Origin: Aphidius gifuensis
Taxonomy: Eukaryota > Arthropoda > Insecta > Hymenoptera > Braconidae
Length of the DNA: 64,000 nt
Direction of reading: 5' to 3'
Assembly: GCF_014905175.1 (NCBI RefSeq)
Contig: NC_057793.1
Location: 4,836,001 to 4,900,000 of the forward strand
Position numbers and translations under genes: made by a program
In this document: positions 39,601 to 54,600 of the stretch, in pieces
Position numbering within the stretch: position 1 is the first letter of the stretch
Layout: each line of letters starts with the position of its first letter
Notes under the pieces: generated by a model
Databases searched by the model: none
Told to the model about the DNA's origin: nothing
The model's input: only the letters and a program-made list of their open reading frames with translations

Positions 39601-42600
39601 CATATTTTTTTATTTATATACTATAGTATTTTTATCGTTGAATTTTTTATATTTTATGTTTCATTATTATCATGTAAAAAAAAAAAATATAATAATAAAT
39701 AATGAAAAAAATTCAAGTGACGCATTGTACAATATAAAAATTCAAGATAATAATATGAATACTTGACAAATGAATGGTTTCGGTAAAAGTGGCATTTTTC
39801 TTTTGGAGCACAATTTACCCTTATTTACCTACGTCAAAGATCGATTTTAGGTGGAACGTAATTAGAGGCTTTATGTGTACGCCAGCAAAGGGGGGGAAGT
39901 AGTTGGTAAAAGAGGTAATTCATCTCTGTTTCTTTGTCATTTTCTTTTTATTTTTTTATTCGTTTTTTTAATCTAATTTTTATTACCAGAATTTTACCGG
40001 CTTGTCTATTATGTATACTTTGTTTTTTTTTATTATTTTTTTTTTTTCCTTTCGCTTAAATTTATTACCTCTTCTATGATGAATTTTTATTTACGTTTAT
40101 ATTGGTAAGGATATCTTATTATCAATATCGAACATACTGAAAATTACTAAAATACTAATAGACTTTTATTAATTTTTTTTTTTTTTTTTACGTTATTTAA
40201 TTATATTGTTAATGCAATTTTAATTATAAATTTTTTATTTTAATAGAGTTTAAAATAAATATTTGTTGATGGACGTATGAAACATGAACTGGATATGAAA
40301 CTTGACATAACGTTGACGTAAAATATTTTGTAAAAGAGAAAATGAACAAAAGGTAATCGTCGACAAACGTGCTGTGTAACACTCCACGACGGTACGCAGT
40401 CACTGTGAAATATAACTCTGACGTCGATTTGCGTTTGTTATTCTGGTTTTGAGCTTTTACATGCTATATCTAGCTGTCTCTTATTTTAGCATGTATAACT
40501 TACTAATAAAGACTTCCATCAAAAAAAAAAAACTAAATAAATTGTTTGAAATTATAAAAATAAATTTTACTATTTTCTTTTATTGCATAACTTTTTATTT
40601 TTCTGTGTGGAAAAATTTAAAATTTTTCAAATCGTTAAAAAGAAAATATAGTATGTCATTTTTACACATACTTAATAACTTTTTATATTTATTTTTTTTT
40701 TTTGTAAAATTGCAAATACGTAGTGCAAGCATAAAAGAAACATAAATTTTGGAGTAGAATTCTGGATATGTTTTTTATTATTTTATTTTTTTGTTTGTTT
40801 GCTTTTTGACTCGTATGGTGTGACAACAAGTGCATGAAACACGATCATTCCGGTGCAAATGATGCAAAAGTATGAAAAATTGAACTGGCAAAGTGAAAAT
40901 GCTTTTTACTTAAAGTGGTAACACTTGGGTGATGGTAAAGCAGGAAACATTTGAAGTTGAGGGTGCGGTTTGCCTTTGTTCGTAAGTGCCGTATGCAAAG
41001 ACGACTTGTTTCTTTTATTTGTTTTTTAAAAACGACTTGTATACATAGGTATATGTGTTTACCTAACTCAAGCTTTTTTTTTTTTTATTCTTTTGTCAAC
41101 ATTTTTTGTGTAATTTTTTTTCTTCTTTTTTTTAAACCACCAGAATATTTAAATTACGTAAATAAATTTGAATTTTAATCGACAATTTTACAGTGTCTAT
41201 TTTTTGTTAATTTTTTAATATTATCATTTTTCATTATGATTATAATCATGTTATTGAAATAAAATGTATTTTGTCACTTTTTGAAATTTTAAATTCATGT
41301 AACATCATATAACGAACACTTCAAGCTTCATTATCATTAACGAATGAAAAAAAAAACGGAAAATAAATTATGAAAAAGAAAGAAAGAAATTAACCAGCGT
41401 AAAAAAAAAAAAAAGAATTATGAAAAGAAATAAAAATTATACAAGAGATGATTTATAAATGAAGAATAAAAAATGGATAAATAAAGTAAAATAAAAAATA
41501 AAATAAGAAAGCTTTTTATGTCACTTGTCTTTTTTTGGATTATTTTATTTCGCATTTCTCACGTTTTGCTTCATTCATATTCATGTCGTTGCCCGGGCAG
41601 TTCGTCTTCGCGACTTGTGGTTGCAACGTCGAATAACTTTGCTGTGCTTTTTCAGTGTATATACATGTATATTGGTATCTCACTGGTTTTGGATAACTCA
41701 TGCACGTGGCACGCGAAACTCCTTCGTGCATCTGCTTCATCACTTCCAAACAACTTTTCAATTTTAAATTTATAACATCTAGTTAATGATAAATATTTTT
41801 AAAATAATTAAAAATATAAATAAAACATAAAAATTTCAAAAATTTAAATGATTATTACTGTTATTTTATCTATTTATTTTTTCATATATCAAATAGTTTT
41901 CTACTTATATTTATAAATTTAACACAACAAATAAATATTTATACATAGACTGGCATGTATTTCATGTAGTAATAACTTTTTGTGGTTTCAAAAAGTTTCC
42001 ATTACATGTATTCCAATTTCAACTTTGTAATGTAGAGTATAACGGTAAAATTTTCGAGATTTCAAGTATATCCATAGTTGACTCGTCTACATTATATAAA
42101 TAGCATATAAAATATAAATTCATGTATGTATGTGTATGGAGTCAACAATCCAAATAAACACAAATGCTTCAGTAACTTTGGTTATTCTCTATATTGTTAG
42201 ATCTTCACCACTCGACTCACTCAACATTATAAATTGTGGTTCCTAAATAATTATTATGTTACAGGAAACTCAGCACGTAATTATAGTAATGTAGTCAACG
42301 ACAAATCTGCCATGCTAAAGTTAAATAATCCTCAAATTTCATCTCGTTAGAGATATAGAGATAATTTGTCGCCAGGGGTATTCTTTTTTTTTACATAAAA
42401 AACATGCAGGATCTGGCCAATCATGTATGAGGTCTTTTTTATAATTCTGTCTAGTTTTTTTATATTCTTTTTTATTTTTGCAATTCTTTTGAAAATTCGT
42501 GTCTCACGCGATCGTTTCTCAAAGACTTTTATTATATCCTTACATAAGTATATAAAAAGCAAAAAAAAAAAAAAATTAAATAAAAATCTGGTTATAGTAA

Positions 42601-45600
42601 AACTTTGACTAGGTCGAAAAATAAAAAATATAATAATTATTTTTTTTTTTTTCTATTATCTAACTCACAATTTCTGTAATCGTCCGCCGTCGCATCCAGT
42701 GGCAGCATATGGTGATTCGATGCACTGCCAAGAATGTCCAAATTTCTCGTTCGCCGCCCTGAAAAAATTCAGAAAGAAGTTTGGTAATTTAATACACTTT
42801 CTCTAAAATGATGAAAATTAAAATTTTATAGATTTACTTTATCAGAAAGTTTAAAGATTGTTTTATCAATTCATGCTTTTTATTTTAACCTGATAGAAAT
42901 TACCAATAATTTTGTATGAATAGAAGAAAATTTGAAACAAATTTATTTTTATTACAAAACGATATACGTCATTCAATCCATGAAATTAATATAAATTCGA
43001 TTTGTAATTCTCGTAGGTTTTCGTCACACGTAGCAAGGTCATTTTCTCGACAAGTATAAATTCGTCATTGTATGAGAAAAAAAAAATTGGAACCTTTTTC
43101 CAGTGGGTAGAGAATGATGTCACTCAACGATCAATAAACCATTTAATATTTCAACAATATCGTTTAATAAACTTTCCAAATTCCACAAAAAATAAAATAA
43201 CAAAATTTTTCATCCCCTGGTTATATAAACAATGAAGTATCCATTCTATTTGAAACAATAACGTTAAAAAAAAATATATTTCATTAAATGTTTATGATTA
43301 ATAAAATCAAAAAAAATATTTTGAACAAAAAAGAAATAATATTTTCCTCTACGTTTTAAAAATAAGCTTTTCGAAAAAAATCACTCATATATAAATATAA
43401 GAAAAATATATAAAGTAAATGTGTTAAATTCATTTTGAAAAAAACTCGTGAGAGTTATTCCAGTGCAAAGCGCAATTGGATTTTCCGGAGCCTGGGAATG
43501 AGACTCGATTACAAAAAAAAAAAAAAAAAAAAAAATGACCGGAGAGTGATTCCCCCGGCGGTTTCTACTAGAATTGCACAGAGAAAGAAAAAGAATAAAA
43601 GCGAAAATGTGAAAAAATAAAGGGTGAGAGACCAGGTGAGTGGGTGGTCGCTTGTAGAAATAGTCGAGTATGGTGAGAGCTTTTTTTTCGCGAAGCATCG
43701 TCGACACGAAAAAGACGCGTGACCAGCCCAACAAATAGCTGACCGAATTTTCTCTCTCGAGTAGAGACCACACTGTACTCTGCATTTTTAAAAAGTTTTG
43801 TGCGACAATTTTATTTTATTTGTTTTCCAGTGCTTTGACTCTTTTTTATAATTTTTTTTTTTATATATATATTTTTTCGCGTAGCAATACTGCTGTTCTG
43901 TGGTCTCAGGTTGAGTGCATGCCATTGTCAGAAACGCTCAATCATTCTCTCTTCTTTTCTTGGATCGTTACACTCTATTTCTTGCTCCAACGATCACCCC
44001 ATTCTTCCTATGACTCAATTTTTTTTTTTAATTTATCTAGCTTATCTTATTCAGCGTTATTTTTTTTTCGCTCAATATATCCTTTCAAAATTTTTTCATG
44101 TAAACATTAACACATTTTTTAATTTTCCATTTCATCATACGAAAAATTCATCTACACATTTCAATCACTATTTACAATACAAATATATTCCCATTGGAGT
44201 TTATGTAAAATATCAGTGACATTTATTCAAAAACATAAATAGAATCTTTACATTAGTAAAATTACATAAAAAAAAAAAATAAAAAAATGATAAAATGTGA
44301 AGAGAAATAAATCAAATATATATGCAAAATAAAAAAAAAGATTATACTCCATGACAATTGTCGCATTGGCGTTTTCTGACGGATCATAAAATACGCGTGA
44401 CTCATGTCGATTCATCTTTCTTTGCCCGTCCAATGTGATCATATCGAATATATAGGTTGTTTGAGTATAAGCGAGGGTTGTGAAAAACAAGAAAAGACGA
44501 ATTTTTTTTTTCATCTTAGTCACTCTGGGGAACGACCGAAAGATAGAGATTGTAGACAACCATTTATCAAAAGCATCGAACAAAATTGTGAGGAGGGTCG
44601 AATCAAAACAGGGTAGGGGAAAAAAAATGTGTCATCGCTTGTCGAGTCGTTTGTCCTCTGGCTTTTAAAAAGATTATTGGATTTTTTTTTTTTCGTTAAC
44701 AATTTTTTTTTTTTCTTTTTCATTTGTTGGAAAAGCAACTGCTAAACCTGCTTATCCGATAAAGAAAAAATATGTTCGAAATCTCTACATGACAAGTAAT
44801 AATAGTATAGTAATTCAAATCAAATTTGAAATTGATGGTACAACGGTTACAATATATTTTCAAAAGCTTTTAATATATATATATTTAAGAATTTTAATTA
44901 TCTATAAATATAATAAATTTCCAAATGATTTATTAATACATCAATGTTCTATTTATTTTTTCAACAGCTACATCAATAAAAGTTCAGAGATATATAGTTG
45001 TAAAATTTTTTTAACATAAAATGATTTTAAATAAATATATTTTGATCGCTTGAGTAAGTTTTTTTTTTTTTTCAAACAAAGTACTGAGCGAACTGAGAAT
45101 TACATTTTCATTTTTATTTTACTCTGTATGTCTCGTACTGTTAAAACTTTTAGATACATTTTAAAACTATTGGAAACGACCTAGATATAAAGGCTGGAGA
45201 CAATCTACAACTCTAAAGTGACCTGTAAAACCTGGATACTTGTGTTCTATATTTCTTTCACGATACTCCCATATATATTTTTTTTTTTTGTGCAAAACAA
45301 GACACAAAAAGTAAAAACTAAAATAAAAATTCCAGTGAACAAATAATTTTTTTATAAATTTAAAAATTATATAAATTTATTAAAAAAAGAGTAAATAATA
45401 TATAAAATAAAAAATGTAGAAGAAAATAAAGATGAAATAAAAATATGAATAAAATTTTGTGTTAATTAATATAACTGTATACAAAAATGAGTCGAGCTTT
45501 TGACAGATAAAGAATTAGAAGTTGAGATAAAGAAATAGAATTTTAAAAAAATATATAAATATAATGAGAAGTAAAATAAAATGAAGATTGGAGTCTCGTG

Positions 45601-48600
45601 GGGTCAAGGAAATGAACGAAAACTTATAAGGGGTATAAATTCAATTTCACATTCAGCCGAGTTAATTTCCCAGGTCTTTATACACACAAAACCAACTTTA
45701 TGAGAGTTGCTAGCTTCGTGTGCCACGGGTTTTAGCCCGAAGGGAGTCAGATAACGGGACGAAATATTCATTTTCAAATTGGTACGAGTCCCAAGTGGCA
45801 TAGAAAAGCGTCGGCCGATTTTCAACGACCCGCGGGGCTCGCTGTCTTTTATTGTTCTCACTCATTTCTATTTTATTCTCACTTTTCTCATATTTTTCCA
45901 TTATCAATTGATAAAAGAAAGAAAATATCTTTTTCTCTTATTTTTTTTCCATCATTTCAATATTTTTTTATATTTTTTGCATACCTCTCAAGAACCAACT
46001 ACATAAAATTAACGATTAATTGATAAATTAAAAAGTTTTCAATTTAACGCTTGAAAAAATTAAAATAGCACGTTGAACGAGAATTTCCATAACTCTTTCA
46101 AAGTATATAAGTCATTAAGTTGAGATAAAGTAAAAAAAAAAAAATTCAATAAAAAAATTATGGTATAAAAAAAAATAATAAAATTAATTACTGGATGATG
46201 GTTAACAGTCTGCATAAAGCTCCTGTGGAATAGAAATTGACAATTAGCCGAGATAAATAACTGCAAACGTCACTGTTCATAATGATGAAAAATAACGTGG
46301 TTTGCTACTTTCTCACGCTTTTCTTGTACTACCTTCATTCTTGGATTTTATTTTTTTTATTTTTTTTTGCTCAAGGTTTATCCTTTTTATTTTTTCTTGT
46401 TTTATTTTATTTTTCTTGAGAATAAAAAGTTATATATACCTATGTAGCTGTTGAGTCCACTTTTTTTAAAAAGTAACTTTTTGCTAAGGCCAAACAAAAT
46501 ACACTAGCAAGTAGTTATATAATACACTATCCAAACTGGTCTCGAGTATGAGGCATATATGGAGTATAAGTTTTCAAGTTTGACAGAAAAATAAAATGAA
46601 CTGTGCGAAAGGGAGCTTTTGAAACTTGCTATCCGAGTAATCGTGAAGTCATATCTAAGAAGCTTCAGAGAATGGACAAAGTCTTTGCGTATGTGCACTT
46701 TATTTTTTATTTATTTTCTTCCTTATTTTTTATTCTTTGTTTTTTATTTTGTTTAAAAATATTTACCATATTTTACCAGCTTGATCTGATCATTGTTATT
46801 TCATCTCTTTTTTTTTGGGTTAAATTTGGTTAAATTTTATTCGCTTTGCGTCATCTACTTCTGACAACAATTTTTCTCAAATGAAAACTTAACACAAATA
46901 TACGATGCTTGGTATACGCTTCAAGTTTTTAAATTAAACCTTCAGTTTCTTTTAGTTGTTGTATTTTATTTTTTTCTGATTTTTTTTTTTTTTTTTCATT
47001 TTCTTTCACTATTATTCGTTTCTTTAAATTTTATTTAAAAGAATTTTTTTTATAGAGTTTTAAATTTTTTAAACTGAAAGTATGCTTGTGGGCAAGTATC
47101 AAGGGATAAGAAAAGTATGAGGCTCGAAGAAACCGCATGAAAATAATGAACGAAAAAAATCGTAAAAAAATAGAAAGAATAATAAAAAAGATGAAACGAC
47201 AGAAGTGTATAATATGTATTAGGTTTATGGAGAAAAAAAAAGGATATATATATATGAAAAAAAAAGGGCTTTTGTGGTTAGAAAAAGTAAATGTGATAAA
47301 ATAGAAAAACAAAGAGGTCATGGAAAAAGGTACGTTGAATATACAGTGAACTAGACACTTGCATTTGTTTGGAATTTGAATAATCCTCATAGAAAATAAA
47401 CGAACGTCCGGGTTACTTTCAAGTTACGAAATTTTATTTTACTTTTTATTTTTCGACAAACCAGAGTTCTATGGTAGTGGTACATAGATGCAATCAGTTT
47501 AGTCGACCTTCTTCTGAGCTATACCTGTGAATTACCCAGTCAACCTTTCTACTTCTATTCAAGAAATCCCATCCAATCACACTTTTACCATATTATTCTT
47601 TTTCCAAGAATAATTCATTTGAAAAAATACATGCTGTCACATTTACAGATGTTTTTTTTTTATTTATTTGTTTTTACCCTTTTTTTTTTCTAACTAAAAC
47701 TCTTTTAATTTGACTTATTTGGCTAAAGAATATATTCATATGGACCCTGAATATTTCATCAGTCGGAAACTCAACAAGCTGAAAACCGTCATAAAAATTG
47801 TCTACATATATATATTTTTTTTATTCATACTGAAATACTTTTTATCTTCCATTACCATTAAAATTTTTCCTATTTTTTTTTTCCATATTTCTTGAGAATA
47901 TTAAAATTATCACATCAAAATTTTTATCATATTTTTGAAAAAATATATATCTAAACCTGATGAATAAAAAATAAAAACAACATTTACATTATATTTTTCT
48001 TTCTGAAAATGTTAAGAATATTTTTATATTATTCAAAACAATTCAATATTTCGATTAAACAATATTCACATAAAAAAAATTTAAATATATTTTATTTCTA
48101 CCAGGTGTAACAATACATTTTATGAATTTTACGGGCATAGATCAAGAATAAAAAATGAAAAAAAAAATCGTACATGGATCTGGTTTTTAAAATAAAGCAT
48201 TCAAGAATATTTCCATGTTCAAATCCACGAGTCAATTCAATTGTGGCCGAGTCCCACACGACCATTCGTAATATTTGTAGCGCTGAATTGTACCCTTGGG
48301 GTTTCGATATATGCACCAATATCACCCTTTTCCAATCCTCCTATTTTTACCACCCCTTTACCAACCAGCCCAATACCCAATGACATTTACATTTATATTG
48401 ACATTGTGAATGTGATCTTGAACAACGTAGATCAGTATGGTGCGTTGAACAATTGTGAGCTTTGTACCTTTCCCATCGGACCATGACCAGTTATATTTTT
48501 GTAACGATATTTTTCGCATATAATTTTGTACATATATATGAAAAACGATTTGAAAATAGCGTACAGGGAATCAACCAAGCAATTTCAGTAAAAAAACCAA

Positions 48601-51600
48601 TGAATCCAACAAACATTATACATGTTTCAATGCTTGATCGTTCTGAAGAAACTTTCAAAACTTTTATATTGCATGTATGTATTTTTATGAATTGGATACA
48701 CATACTGATATAATGCATTCATACACATAAAAACATAAAAAAAAATTTTATAAGAATAAATCGAGTATCACTATAATCTTGAAACATAAAAAAAATTTTA
48801 TTTTTTTTATTGTATTTTTATTTTTAATACTTTTATGTATCGAAAATCAATTGCAGTTGAAAGAAATTCAATAGCAGTCACCAAGATGCTGGCACTAGTT
48901 AAAACACACGGTGTGAAAACCAATTGCTTGTAAAATATTGTTATTGTGCAATTGACCTGTTTTTATTTCGCTTATAATATATTTATTTTATTTATTATTT
49001 TAAGTTATATATTAATAAAATATATACAGATTTTTTTTTTGTATTGAAAAATTTTAGTTATTTTAGTATTTGGTGTTTATATTATTATTCTTTGAGATAG
49101 GAAATGTATATAAGACTCCAGAGGATTGAAGAAAAGTGTCATCTCAGTGGATTTCGGATTTCCTTGACTGGATATTGGATAGTTTGATCCCCGCAGTGCA
49201 AGATAACACTGCGTGACATGAATAAAAATGTTGTCATTGTGCATATTTAATTTTGGATGAAAATATATAAAAAAATAAAATAAAAATGAACTTCATAGTA
49301 ATTTTAAATGTCATTGGTCGTATATTTTTTTTTTTTATTACTATTTTATTTCATGATTTTTTATTTCATCTAACTGAGAATTAACATAACTCGTATATTG
49401 TGGGTTTTATTTTTTTTATTTACTTGTTTTTTATTTTATTTTTTTTTTTGTATACCTCGTGAATTTATTTCCATGTGTATATTTTGGTATTTTTTTCCCA
49501 CAGTGTAATAGCTACTCGTTACTGAAACGAGCTTAAAAAAAAAAAAGATACATGATAATTTAAGTAAATCCTGTAGAAACATTGTTGTTGAGCAAAAGAT
49601 CGAGAACATCTTATATGTATATACTCCCACTAAAAACGGCAAACCCTCTCATAACGAGTCATTGAAAATAGTTTAAGTACTTAACAAAATTCCACTCACG
49701 TTCTTGTTTTTGGTCCTTCAAGCAGTTTGACTCCCTCTCATCACAATGATACCCATGCAATTTATCCAAAATGACGTCCCCATTAAGACGGGATTCAAAG
49801 CCGATCTTTTTTATCGTTTTTTTTTACGTATTTTATTTTTTATATACAATGATAGGTTTATTTTCTTTTTTTTTCTTCCTTTTTTTTCTCATTTCATTCT
49901 ATACCCCTTTAATATTATTATTATTATTATTATTATATTTTATTTTTCATGTTTTTTTTTCTTATTTTTTCATCTCATCTACTTTGACTAAAGTTTACTG
50001 AACTTTCTCTCAATATACATATATATGACATTTTTATACAGCTATCTTGGTCGTTGCACACCCACTCATACTAATACAAAAGACAATTCCTCTTTTTGGA
50101 CGGGAACAACGAAGTGATGGCTGGACCTGAACTAACGACTTTTAAACTTCTTAAATGCTTCTTCATTGAAAACGTCACGGACGATTACCCATCATTTCTT
50201 CTTCATCGTCATTCGTTTCACAAGAGCCAAGTAGCTTCGATCAAGAAAATGAAATTGAGTTTTATACTTATTCTATGGTGTTGGATATGATGTACGAACG
50301 CAAAGTAAAACCCTCAGGCATTTTTATTTTCTATATTTTAGTTTTCGTATTTCTCTTCAACTTATATTTTCTTTTGTATATCTCTGGCACTTTGACTTTG
50401 TTAAATTATATATACTGCTCTTTTCATACATGAGCTTTTTTTAAATATTTTATTATTTAAATGAAATTTAATACTTTTAAATATACATGTTCGCGTACAC
50501 AACTTTGTACTTTTATATGTATTAAATGTAATTAAAAAATAAATTCAAGAAAATGAATTAATTAAAAATAATGTATAAAAGTGTCATCAGTCGATGTTGT
50601 GTCTATTTAAAGTCGATAATTAGATGAAATTTTGCAACTCAACGTGCGGTTTTTGCCAGCTTAAGGGATTTTCAAAGATGGCTACAATAAGATACAAAAA
50701 CAAGTTGATAGTTTTGGTATGAGAAAAGCAGGAAAATCTTGATGCGAAATTCAAGAGAATAGAGAAACTTGAGAATTGGGAATTAACTCTCACCTAAAAT
50801 CTATATATTTGCCACCTGGTTTTTGCTAATTATATCGTTAATTATTGGATGAGAAAATTATCCTAAATTTCACTGTCTCTGTGTAGTAATATACCTGTCT
50901 GAGGATTAACCTTTATTTTTTTTCTTTCTTTGTAACTCATTTTCTAACTTTTCTTTTTCATTTATTACATTTCATTTTACAGGTATACAAGTGTATATTA
51001 TTTTTTTAATCATCCAAATGTGACATGAGTTCCGAGAATGCAAATAGAATAAATGAAGCGAGCTTTCGAGGAAATTTGTATGTATGTGTCGGTATGACCT
51101 CGAGGAGGAAGCTTATGGTCGCTGGTATAATTTACAGTAAAAAAAAAAAAAAAAGAGAAATAAAAATTAAGAACATAAAATTAATGCTGGAATAAAATCT
51201 AATGAAGACTCGTTAATGAGGATGGCTCATGTGTCTGTTTACCTGAGACACATATAGCAACATGCTCATAAAAATTCTCAGACGAAAACGTGGTTAAAAA
51301 TTGCGTGGAAAATTCCACCTGAGAAACATGAGGTTGTTGAGAAGTTTTACTGTCTCACGTTGACTTGTTCTTCTCTGCATATCTAATCAAAGTACATTCG
51401 CTGAAAATTTTTTTCAATATACCTACATCCATTTTTATTTTAGTACTGTATACATATGCAGTATTTTATTTTTGCAAAACTTTAACCTCCCTAGATATTT
51501 TTTCATTTAGTCAATTTAATCCTTTTTTTATTATTATTTTGTTTTTTGGTTTTTTGAATCAAATATTTTAATTCTTATTTATTTTCTTTCGGTCATTTTA

Positions 51601-54600
51601 TTTATACTGTATTCTGAATGCCACTACCAATTTTGTTTTTTTTCACGTATCCAAGGTGAAGCAGAAATTCACATGGCTTTGTTTGCTCAATCGTCGAATT
51701 GACAAGTCAAAAAAAATAGAAAAAATAAAAAACTTCCCCACCAAACGGAATTAAAACTAGTTGAATTGTTTTTTATAAAAAAAATATAATAAAAAACATT
51801 AAATTGAATTGAATTGAATAAAAAAAAAAAAAAATTCTTGTAGTCTTAGTTCGAGTCTGACGTAGCACGTACCACGACCACTGCACGAATGAATCTCAAT
51901 CCTTTTTTTTTTCAAGATAGATATAGATCGAAGACGAACGAAAAAAATATAAAAAAATAATAAAAAAAAAAAACAGGGTAGATCTTACAAGAGTCATCCA
52001 AGATACCCACACTACGTAACAACATTGGCAAATGCCATGTTACTCGAAAATATCTCCGGGCAGTTTCTAGTTTGGTGAACTTGGGAGTCTTACAATTTCG
52101 TGGCATGAATCCGAGATTCAAGTTTCATGTATCTATGCTTTTTTTTTTTTTTTTTATTTTCTTATTTGTTCCTTTCATTTATTTATTTATCTTTTTGTAA
52201 ATATATATGTTTAGTGTCTAGGTTACAAAGTGAAATCAATCAGTTTACAAAGTTAAGTTTGGTTCTTCTTCATCAAGAATAAACCATGAATTGTAGTTAT
52301 AAATTTTTTAACTCATTGTATTTGATTTGTATACTCTAGTATAACTATCCTATCCTATTTTTTTTTTTTTTTCAAATAGTTAGGAAGTAAATAAATAAAA
52401 AATAAAAAGATATATGTGGTTATAGAAAACATGTTTCAGAGTAGAAAAAAAAAAACTGATGAAGTACATAACAAACTTGAAGATCAGCAAGCGAGTACCT
52501 TCACTATTTGAAACCGCATCACTGACGTTGTTGCACATATATATAGATAGATAGAATTTGCTCTTAGCCTTCGGCTGTAAACCAAACGAGCGAGAACAGA
52601 TGAGGGCTCGTGCGGCTTCATTCCATGCAAGTTTTACGATTACCAATACAATCTCACAAGTGCGAAAGTGGTTGACTGTGTTCTTGTTCACTATCGAAAG
52701 AGGCAACTCGCCACAAATCAATGGTGTCCAAAGTTTAACCCTGGTGACTATGATCTCCACTACTGCATGGTGAAAGGTCTCCACGGGTTACGCGGTAGCG
52801 TGTAATTAACCCTTAACCCTGTACACCTCGATGATTTCCAAAAGGTATACACGAGTTACGTTTGTACTATGTGCAGTCAATGTGTATTGTACACACAAAC
52901 ACACACCTATTCATATTATCGTGTGCAACCTGGTACAAAGCGACTTGTGTTAGCCACGAAATCGTGACAAATTGTTCTATTCATGTAATGTCTATATATA
53001 TGTTCACATTTTCAAGATTACCTCAATTCTGTATTTCACTAGGTGCACTACTATTTTGTTTTATTTTTCTATAACTATATACATTTCCTCCTGGTGTTAC
53101 AAATTCATTGATCGTGATTATTATTGTATTAAAAAATAAATAAATAAAAAACCCATTTATCATGATTAGATCCATGCCACCATATTGAGTCACGAAAAAA
53201 CTAACTTAACATGTAAAATTTATAAAGTCATTAAAAATAATTTTAAATTTGATATTATTCTAATCGTCCAACAAACAAATAGTGAAACAGTATTTTTTAT
53301 ATATTTATTTTTTATTCAATTCTATAAAATTTCGTTGGAAGAAAAAAAAAAAAAACAAACAAAGAAGAAAAAATACATGACTTTGTGAATTTTTTTGGTC
53401 TCGTAAATTACATGTTTTACTGAGTAGTAAAATGTAGAGTTGAAAATATATTGAATGTTGAAAGATTTATCATTGCATCGATGCAAATATGAAGGTAGAA
53501 AAGCAATGTATATGACAATTTAGAAAATATAAGAAGGACGTGTGTTTTCTAGTGTCGACAGTGCCAACTTTGATATGTTGATAGACTCATACAAAGAAAA
53601 AAAAAATAAATCAAGTTAAAATAAGATGAAAAATAGTGAAAATAAAGATGATAAAAATAAAAATAAAAAATATATAAGGTTAAATGGAGAAGAATCCTTA
53701 ATCCGGAACTTTATCACACAGAAAGACCATATCATTGAGGGGCAAAGGAGAGGTTGAATGAAGAGAAGGGGGTATTTGTGGTCAAGCGGTTGAGCTTTCT
53801 CTACTACAAAGAGTGAAAGAGTAAAGTAGCATAAGAGAGATTGCAAAAAAAAAAAGATGAAAAGCAAGTAAGTATCGTAGAGAGAAAGAGTAGTGAGACA
53901 GTGTTAGTTATGTATATAAGCTATATAGAGAGAGAAAAGAGAGAAAGTGCAAAATATTCGAGCAATTTGGTGACACTGCCAAGCATTTACCACGGGTCCT
54001 TTTTTATCCGGGTGTTTGCTGGCTTAGTTTTATCGTGGTCATATTATCTTTCCTTGTCTTTCCCCACGTCTAACCACATACACATACATATGCACTGTTC
54101 TAACCATGGTTGCTTAATTTGCCATCACTGACACTGTCCATTCACGTTTTAATATATCTTCATTTTTTGTATAATCATACTTTAATACCTTCGGACAATC
54201 TTGTGTCTTATAACCTATACAGGATTAATGTAAACTAGTTATTCTTTTGGAATCATTCAGCTTTTATCTTATATTAAAGTTGATTGTCGTAAAAGCTCAA
54301 AAAACGACTTTCAATAATCCTAGTCAATGTATCGCTACTGCAATAACCTCAGTAACCATCTTCACCTTTGTCAGTTTAAATTAAAGCCCTGGACTTTTCC
54401 TCTGATATCCGACAAAAGCTAGTTTTACGATTGTAGTTATATATTAACACATTTATTTTATTTTTTTATTTTAACAATACATCAACAAAAACTTTTTGTG
54501 GATATTATACAATCCAAGTGTTTTCTTTGTTTTGTATATGAGTATATTTACAAAGTTTTTAATGAATTTACTTGATTTTTATTGAGCTTTATTTCATTTA

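Noticed and set aside
43381..43785. 134-codon minus-strand frame
   Set aside because: It includes a 23-A run read as a poly-Phe stretch and has no recognisable domain. It lies within intron 1.
48205..48235. tRNA B-box-like GTTCAAATCC
   Set aside because: No A-box, anticodon arm or acceptor stem is found at the right spacing.
52806..52819. Two adjacent TTAACCC units resembling a telomere repeat
   Set aside because: Only two units are present and the word is not the TTAGG-type insect repeat. Chance or local duplication is enough.
53780..53850. tRNA-like A-box TGGTCAAGCGGTTGAGC
   Set aside because: The D-stem pairs imperfectly, there is no GTTC T-loop downstream and no acceptor stem closes.
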